25,218 nucleotides of DNA from assembly GCA_044358835.1 (NCBI GenBank), contig JBIKNF010000021.1:1-25218 (forward strand), read 5' to 3'. This DNA is from JAJTHC01 sp044358835. Its GTDB lineage: Bacteria; Cyanobacteriota; Vampirovibrionia; Vampirovibrionales; JAJTHC01. A program made the translations under genes and the position numbers. Shown here in pieces: positions 22,124 to 25,218 of this stretch. Numbering within the stretch: the first letter of the stretch is position 1; the number at the start of each line of letters is the position of its first letter. The notes beneath the pieces were generated by a model. It was not told the DNA's origin. It worked only from the letters and a program-made list of their open reading frames with translations, and searched no databases.

Positions 22124-23578
22124 TTATAAAGATTTTAAACGGGCCAAAGCGTCTAACGCGCGTTTACGCCCAAACGAATGTTCCACCTGCGGAAATGGAT
22201 AACTTTCCCCCAAGACCACGCCATAGCCCTTCAATTCATGCTTGCCCAATTCCCACGGCGCATGCACCCCTTCTGCCGGAACTTGAGCCAGTTCAGGCAC
22301 CCACTGGCGAATATAGTCGCCTTGGCTGTCAAACTTCTGCGACTGCATGATGGGGTTAAACACCCTGAAATAGGGGGACGCATCCGCCCCACAACCACTA
22401 ATCCACTGCCAGCCCATGGCGTTATTGGCCACATCTGCATCAATCAACGTTTCCCAAAACCACGATTCCCCTGCTTGCCAAGGCTGTAAAAAATGCTTAA
22501 CCAACAGGCTTCCTACCACCATCCGCACGCGATTGTGCATCCAGCCCCGAGCCCATAGCTCTCGCATGCCTGCATCGACAAGGGGGTAACCCGTCTGCCC
22601 CGTTTGCCATGCGCGTAAGAAGGCTTCATTGGGTTGCCAAGGAAAGGATTCAAACTGTTTTTTTAAGGGCGTCACTGGCATGGACGGGTGAAAATATAAG
22701 AGGTGATGCGCAAACTCTCGCCAGCCCAATTCAGAAAGAAACGTGTCAATCGACGCATTGGCGCAAGGGCCCAAGGCGGTGTATTTCAAATCCAAGGCTT
22801 GTTTAAACACATCGCATACGCTCACAATGCCCAAATGCAAATACGGCGACAAACGAGAGGTCCCTTCTACGGCGGGAATGTTTCGATCGTCCTTATAGTT
22901 TGAAATGGCCTTAAATAAGAAGCGATCCAGCAAGGCTTGAGCCCCCGCTTCACTCAAATCCCATTCGGCTTGCATGGCCTTAAACCACGCAATGGTTGGC
23001 ATTAACCCAAGCGAATCGATGGAACATGCGGGTAAGGGATTAGAGCAAACGGGCATGTGCTTTGGCACCCCTAAAATAGGGCGCAACGCGTTCTGAAATT
23101 GCGGAAGTTGCGCCTTCCAATACGGGGTAAACACCAAGTACGGGGAACCATCGGCCTTGGTGCCTGCACTGGCGGGTTGAAGCAAACTGGCGTTGTAACA
23201 TTTGAGTTCTACGCCCTGTTGCATTAAGGCTTCTTTAAGCTTGGCTTCCAACTGGCGCTCACCCAGTTCCCAACGCTTTTCGGTATAAACGGTGGTGGCG
23301 CCTGTGGCTTCAACCAAGCGTAATAAACTTGCTAAAGGGTCTTCGGTTTTTTCCACATAAAGCGACTGCTTGGGGGTGTGTTGCTCAATTGCTGTGGCCA
23401 GATGAGTGAGGGCTTGATGCAACGCCCACTGACTGGCGCCTCCCCTTGGGCGTTGGTAGGTTGAATCGTGACTATAAAGAAACACCGCTTGTACACCTTG
23501 ATTTTGTTCACAGGCAAAGTACAGGGGGGGGTTGTCTTTGAGTCTTAAATTTTGACGAAACCAAACAAGTGCTGTCAT
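22124..23578 (-). CDS. phrB: Deoxyribodipyrimidine photo-lyase
   Basis: FAD flavoprotein that repairs UV-induced cyclobutane pyrimidine dimers with light energy. The N-terminal alpha/beta antenna domain starts LVWFRQNLRL (4-13). The FAD domain has TSRLSPYLHLGIVS (240-253), ELGWREFAHHLL (283-294), TGYPLVDAGMRELWARGWMHNRVRM (329-353) and NNAMGWQWISGCGADASPYFRVFNP (385-409), including the tryptophans of the electron-transfer chain and the Asn/Gly/Trp active-site run. Length is 484 aa, typical of class I enzymes; a closely related cryptochrome is the alternative. The start has no ribosome site and a promoter candidate ends only 6 nt upstream, so the mRNA may be leaderless. Confidence 0.93.
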   Translation of the reverse strand: MTALVWFRQNLRLKDNPPLYFACEQNQGVQAVFLYSHDSTYQRPRGGASQWALHQALTHLATAIEQHTPKQSLYVEKTEDPLASLLRLVEATGATTVYTEKRWELGERQLEAKLKEALMQQGVELKCYNASLLQPASAGTKADGSPYLVFTPYWKAQLPQFQNALRPILGVPKHMPVCSNPLPACSIDSLGLMPTIAWFKAMQAEWDLSEAGAQALLDRFLFKAISNYKDDRNIPAVEGTSRLSPYLHLGIVSVCDVFKQALDLKYTALGPCANASIDTFLSELGWREFAHHLLYFHPSMPVTPLKKQFESFPWQPNEAFLRAWQTGQTGYPLVDAGMRELWARGWMHNRVRMVVGSLLVKHFLQPWQAGESWFWETLIDADVANNAMGWQWISGCGADASPYFRVFNPIMQSQKFDSQGDYIRQWVPELAQVPAEGVHAPWELGKHELKGYGVVLGESYPFPQVEHSFGRKRALDALARLKSL

Positions 23579-23584
23579 ACTAAA

Positions 23585-23613
23585 ACTCTACGAAACTTCT
23601 AGGAAAAAGGCAA
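23585..23613 (-). promoter_or_regulatory. Candidate leaderless promoter of the photolyase
   Basis: On the minus strand TTGCCT (23613-23608), 17-nt spacer, TAGAGT (23590-23585), then only 6 nt to the ATG at 23578. Initiation 6-8 nt past the -10 would start the mRNA at or beside the start codon. Confidence 0.45.
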
Positions 23614-23643
23614 TCTAAAAAATCAACAACACCTAAAGGGCTT

Positions 23644-23677
23644 AAAAAAAGGGCGGATTTTACAAAACCCACCCTTT
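23644..23677 (-). terminator. Terminator of rpsO
   Basis: On the minus strand AAAGGG (23677-23672) pairs with CCCTTT (23653-23648), with an inner GGGTTTT / AAAATCC pairing, followed by a run of T (23650-23644). It starts 22 nt after the rpsO stop. The opposite strand also ends in TTTTTT, so it may be bidirectional. Confidence 0.8.
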
Positions 23678-23699
23678 GAAATTTTTTAGAAAGACCGGT

Positions 23700-23972
23700 T
23701 TACTTACGAATGTTGAGGCGATCGATTAACGTTTTGTACTGTTCTGCCGTATGTTCTGCGGCAAAGTACTTCAATAAACGACGACGCTTACCCACCAGCA
23801 TCAACAACCCGCGACGGGTGGCATAATCCTTGTGATTTTCTTTCAAATGCGCCGTTAAATTACGAATCCGTTCGCTTAACACGGCAATCTGAACTTCAGT
23901 GGCTCCCGTGTTTTTTTCGTCTTGGCCAAATTCAATGGTCAATTCTTTTTTACGTTTTAAAGTAATAGACAT
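23700..23972 (-). CDS. rpsO: 30S ribosomal protein S15 (uS15)
   Basis: Small-subunit protein binding 16S rRNA early in assembly. The sequence shows the family pattern: TGATEVQIAVLSERIRNLTAHLKENHKDYATRRGLL (21-57) then MLVGKRRRLLKYF (58-70) and the C-terminal LIDRLNIRK. Length is 90 aa. ATG 23972 is preceded by AAGGAAACCCTT and replaces a longer frame open to 24041 that would add an untypical Cys-rich N-terminus. Promoter and terminator candidates flank it, so it is likely monocistronic here. Many S15 proteins repress their own mRNA; no specific leader structure is recognised. Confidence 0.97.
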   Translation of the reverse strand: MSITLKRKKELTIEFGQDEKNTGATEVQIAVLSERIRNLTAHLKENHKDYATRRGLLMLVGKRRRLLKYFAAEHTAEQYKTLIDRLNIRK

Positions 23973-24028
23973 AAGGGTTTCCTTTTTTCTGTGGAACCTC
24001 CCCGTAAGACACGCCCCACACCCAATGT

Positions 24029-24037
24029 AGACTAGCA
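24029..24037 (-). promoter_or_regulatory. Extended -10 promoter for rpsO
   Basis: On the minus strand TGCTAGTCT (24037-24029), within GTGCTAGTCTA, the same 11-mer as at the msrB promoter. It lies 56 nt before the start codon. The -35 is weak. Confidence 0.5.
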
Positions 24038-24181
24038 CCACCGTAAGGGAATGAACGCTTCAAGGGGGAATTGTTCCAAGGTAATCAGAAGCTAGTGATT
24101 TTACTATGACGAAAACAAAGCCCAAATGCAAGGACTTCTTGTAACAGACGGGAAGTCGTTCTTGTAAAGAACCTCATGCGC

Positions 24182-24209
24182 TTGAAAAAAAATATGTTTG
24201 AATCATAAT
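24182..24209 (+). promoter_or_regulatory. Promoter for the bL25 gene
   Basis: TTGAAA (24182-24187), 16-nt spacer, CATAAT (24204-24209), with the start codon 73 nt further on. Confidence 0.5.
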
Positions 24210-24282
24210 AACGAAGGTGGATGAAAATCTACAGTATTAGGCTCTACACCCTTGCGGAAACAAGAAGAAAGGAAATGACCCC

Positions 24283-24558
24283 ATGACGGCATTTACCATT
24301 GAAGCCCAAGAGCGGGATACGAGCCGTAACCCACGCCAATTGCGTGCGGCCGGCTTGACTCCTGCAACCCTTTACGGAAAGAACGTTGAAGCTAAATCCA
24401 TTCAGTTGCCTGCTCATGCGTTTCGTCAAGCGTATTTAAAAGGCCATGACGTGTTTACCTTAGAAGGCCTTGGCGTAACGGCTAAAGCCCACCAAATTCA
24501 AATCCACGCCGTTTCAAGAGAAGTCTTAAACGTTGAGTTTTTGGTCACCCCCGCGTAA
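24283..24558 (+). CDS. rplY: 50S ribosomal protein L25 (bL25), short form
   Basis: bL25 binds 5S rRNA in the large ribosomal subunit. The family pattern RQLRAAGLTPATLYGKN (18-34) matches the usual RxLRxxGxxPAxxYG, and the end SREVLNVEFLV matches the usual HxDFxxV. Only the N-terminal 5S-binding domain is present; the C-terminal CTC domain of longer forms is absent. Length is 91 aa, close to the short form of other bacteria. AGAAAGGAAATG precedes ATG 24283. A long hairpin follows the gene. Confidence 0.9.
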   Translation: MTAFTIEAQERDTSRNPRQLRAAGLTPATLYGKNVEAKSIQLPAHAFRQAYLKGHDVFTLEGLGVTAKAHQIQIHAVSREVLNVEFLVTPA

Positions 24559-24583
24559 GATCAAAATCACGGTTCGTTTTTAC

Positions 24584-24623
24584 ACCATAAAGGGATGCCT
24601 AAGAGAGGGCGTCCCTTTGTGGT
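24584..24623 (+). terminator. Long hairpin between bL25 and STAS genes
   Basis: ACCATAAAGGGATGCC (24584-24599) pairs with GGCGTCCCTTTGTGGT (24608-24623) as a 16-bp stem with two G-T wobbles and an 8-nt loop. Only T-rich mixed sequence follows, so terminator function is likely but not certain; an mRNA-processing or regulatory hairpin is possible. Nothing else is recognised in 24559-24799. Confidence 0.55.
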
Positions 24624-24799
24624 TTATGGTTTGGTATTGTACCCGTTCCCCCACTAGTCGATGTATTTCTGAAGTATATATCTTACCTTCTTGTGTATTC
24701 ATCTCTTATAGTGTTAATACAAGTACGTTTTCCCGCGTCTTTTACGTTTTTTATTAGATTCCTTTTAATTAGAATACCCACTGAGGAGATTTCCCAACC

Positions 24800-25150
24800 A
24801 TGATGAGTACTCATAACGAACTTTATAACACCCGCCAAGAAAAGAACGTCAATGTCATTGATGTAAACATTGAAAGTTTTGACCACCGCTTTATCGACGA
24901 ATTCAAACAAGCCATTAACAACAGCATTAACGGCCATAACGAAGTGTTGTTAAATCTTGAAACGGTCAACTTCATGGATTCTGCAGGCTTGGGTGTGATT
25001 CTTTACGGCCAACGTGCCTTAGCTGAAGCAGGGGGTAAATTTGCCGTTTGCCAAGCACAAGGCTATGTAAACAAGCTATTTAACTTAACAGGCGTCAATA
25101 AAGCGGTTCGTGTGTTTGGTAGCGAACAAGAAGCCCTAGAAGACGCTTAA
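24800..25150 (+). CDS. STAS-domain anti-sigma factor antagonist (SpoIIAA/RsbV type)
   Basis: Single STAS-domain proteins bind a serine-kinase anti-sigma factor and free the sigma factor when unphosphorylated. The conserved loop MDSAGLGVIL (59-68) carries the phosphorylatable Ser61 after Asp60; the preceding VLLNLETVNF and following GGKFAVCQAQG, VNKLFNLTGV fit the beta/alpha pattern. Length is 116 aa. GAGGAG precedes ATG 24800; a second ATG follows at once. No kinase, phosphatase or sigma gene is visible in the window, so the partner is elsewhere or downstream. It is a single gene ending at a strong terminator. Confidence 0.92.
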   Translation: MMSTHNELYNTRQEKNVNVIDVNIESFDHRFIDEFKQAINNSINGHNEVLLNLETVNFMDSAGLGVILYGQRALAEAGGKFAVCQAQGYVNKLFNLTGVNKAVRVFGSEQEALEDA

Positions 25151-25171
25151 GTGTTGTAAGAAGTTTTAAAG

Positions 25172-25186
25172 GCTCCTTCAAGGAGC
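25172..25186 (+). terminator. First hairpin after the STAS gene
   Basis: GCTCCTT and AAGGAGC form a 7-bp stem with a single-base loop position, so the real stem is probably 5-6 bp. It sits directly in front of the main terminator. Confidence 0.45.
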
Positions 25187-25187
25187 G

Positions 25188-25214
25188 GGGGCGTGAGCAG
25201 TCACGCCCCTTTTT
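25188..25214 (+). terminator. Rho-independent terminator of the STAS gene
   Basis: GGGGCGTGA (25188-25196) pairs with TCACGCCCC (25201-25209) across loop GCAG and is followed by TTTTT (25210-25214). Confidence 0.9.
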
Positions 25215-25218
25215 GGGC

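Noticed and set aside
24533..24757. 74-codon frame overlapping the bL25 stop
   Set aside because: Starts at an internal TTG without ribosome site and reads through the hairpin region; no protein-like pattern.
1..25218. tRNA, rRNA or known riboswitch
   Set aside because: No cloverleaf, rRNA segment or recognised aptamer core was seen on either strand by eye.

Overview
The window looks like a chromosomal segment of a free-living or host-associated Gram-negative-type bacterium with mid-range GC. Housekeeping genes (ilvE, serB, folD, msrB, rpsO, a short bL25, a photolyase, a ccsB-type cytochrome c maturation gene) alternate with small orphan genes whose bodies are visibly more AT-rich. System II cytochrome c maturation, several large proteins of no recognised family and the N-terminal tags described below would fit a non-photosynthetic cyanobacterial relative (Vampirovibrionia/Melainabacteria). 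That is an inference of about even odds; a proteobacterial origin is not excluded.

Layout. 1-1367: one small minus-strand orphan gene, then about 1 kb without genes that is dominated by one large imperfect inverted repeat (about 612-1291). 1368-3200: an orphan phage-type terminase large subunit carrying an in-frame insertion of a palindromic intergenic repeat. 3280-5164: a tagged pentapeptide-repeat protein, a SIMPL-domain protein and a 62-residue orphan. 5231-8302 (minus): a small tagged orphan flanked by 21-bp direct repeats, then ilvE, serB and a Cys-cluster protein forming an operon read from 8302 downward. 8348-10082: two tandem cassettes with near-identical 5' ends, short identical 3' ends and unrelated cores. 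10195-12495: a DAACS transporter and folD. 12527-13076 (minus): a third cassette-type gene, put out of frame by a run of nine C. 13297-14645: ccsB and a small holin-like membrane protein. 14678-15430 (minus): a Gly/Met/Asn-rich membrane protein, divergent from msrB. 15939-17347 (minus): a NeuD-type acyltransferase coupled to a HEAT-like protein. 17503-21995 (minus): a coupled pair of large membrane proteins of unknown function. 22124-23972 (minus): photolyase and rpsO. 24283-25214: bL25, a STAS anti-anti-sigma factor and a strong terminator.

The main observation is a dispersed module. A sigma70-type promoter (TTGACA, 17 nt, TACTAT), a leader with conserved blocks, and an N-terminal tag ending in RQGF at residues 41-44 recur in front of unrelated AT-rich protein bodies at 8391, 9268 and 13168 (minus). 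Related tags occur at 3280 and, more weakly, at 5599 (minus). In one copy the tag is separated from its body by a C9 tract; at C8 it would be in frame and RQGF would fall at exactly residues 41-44, which suggests a phase-variable or recently broken gene. The tandem pair at 8348-10082 looks like core exchange between constant ends. What these proteins do cannot be read from the sequence.
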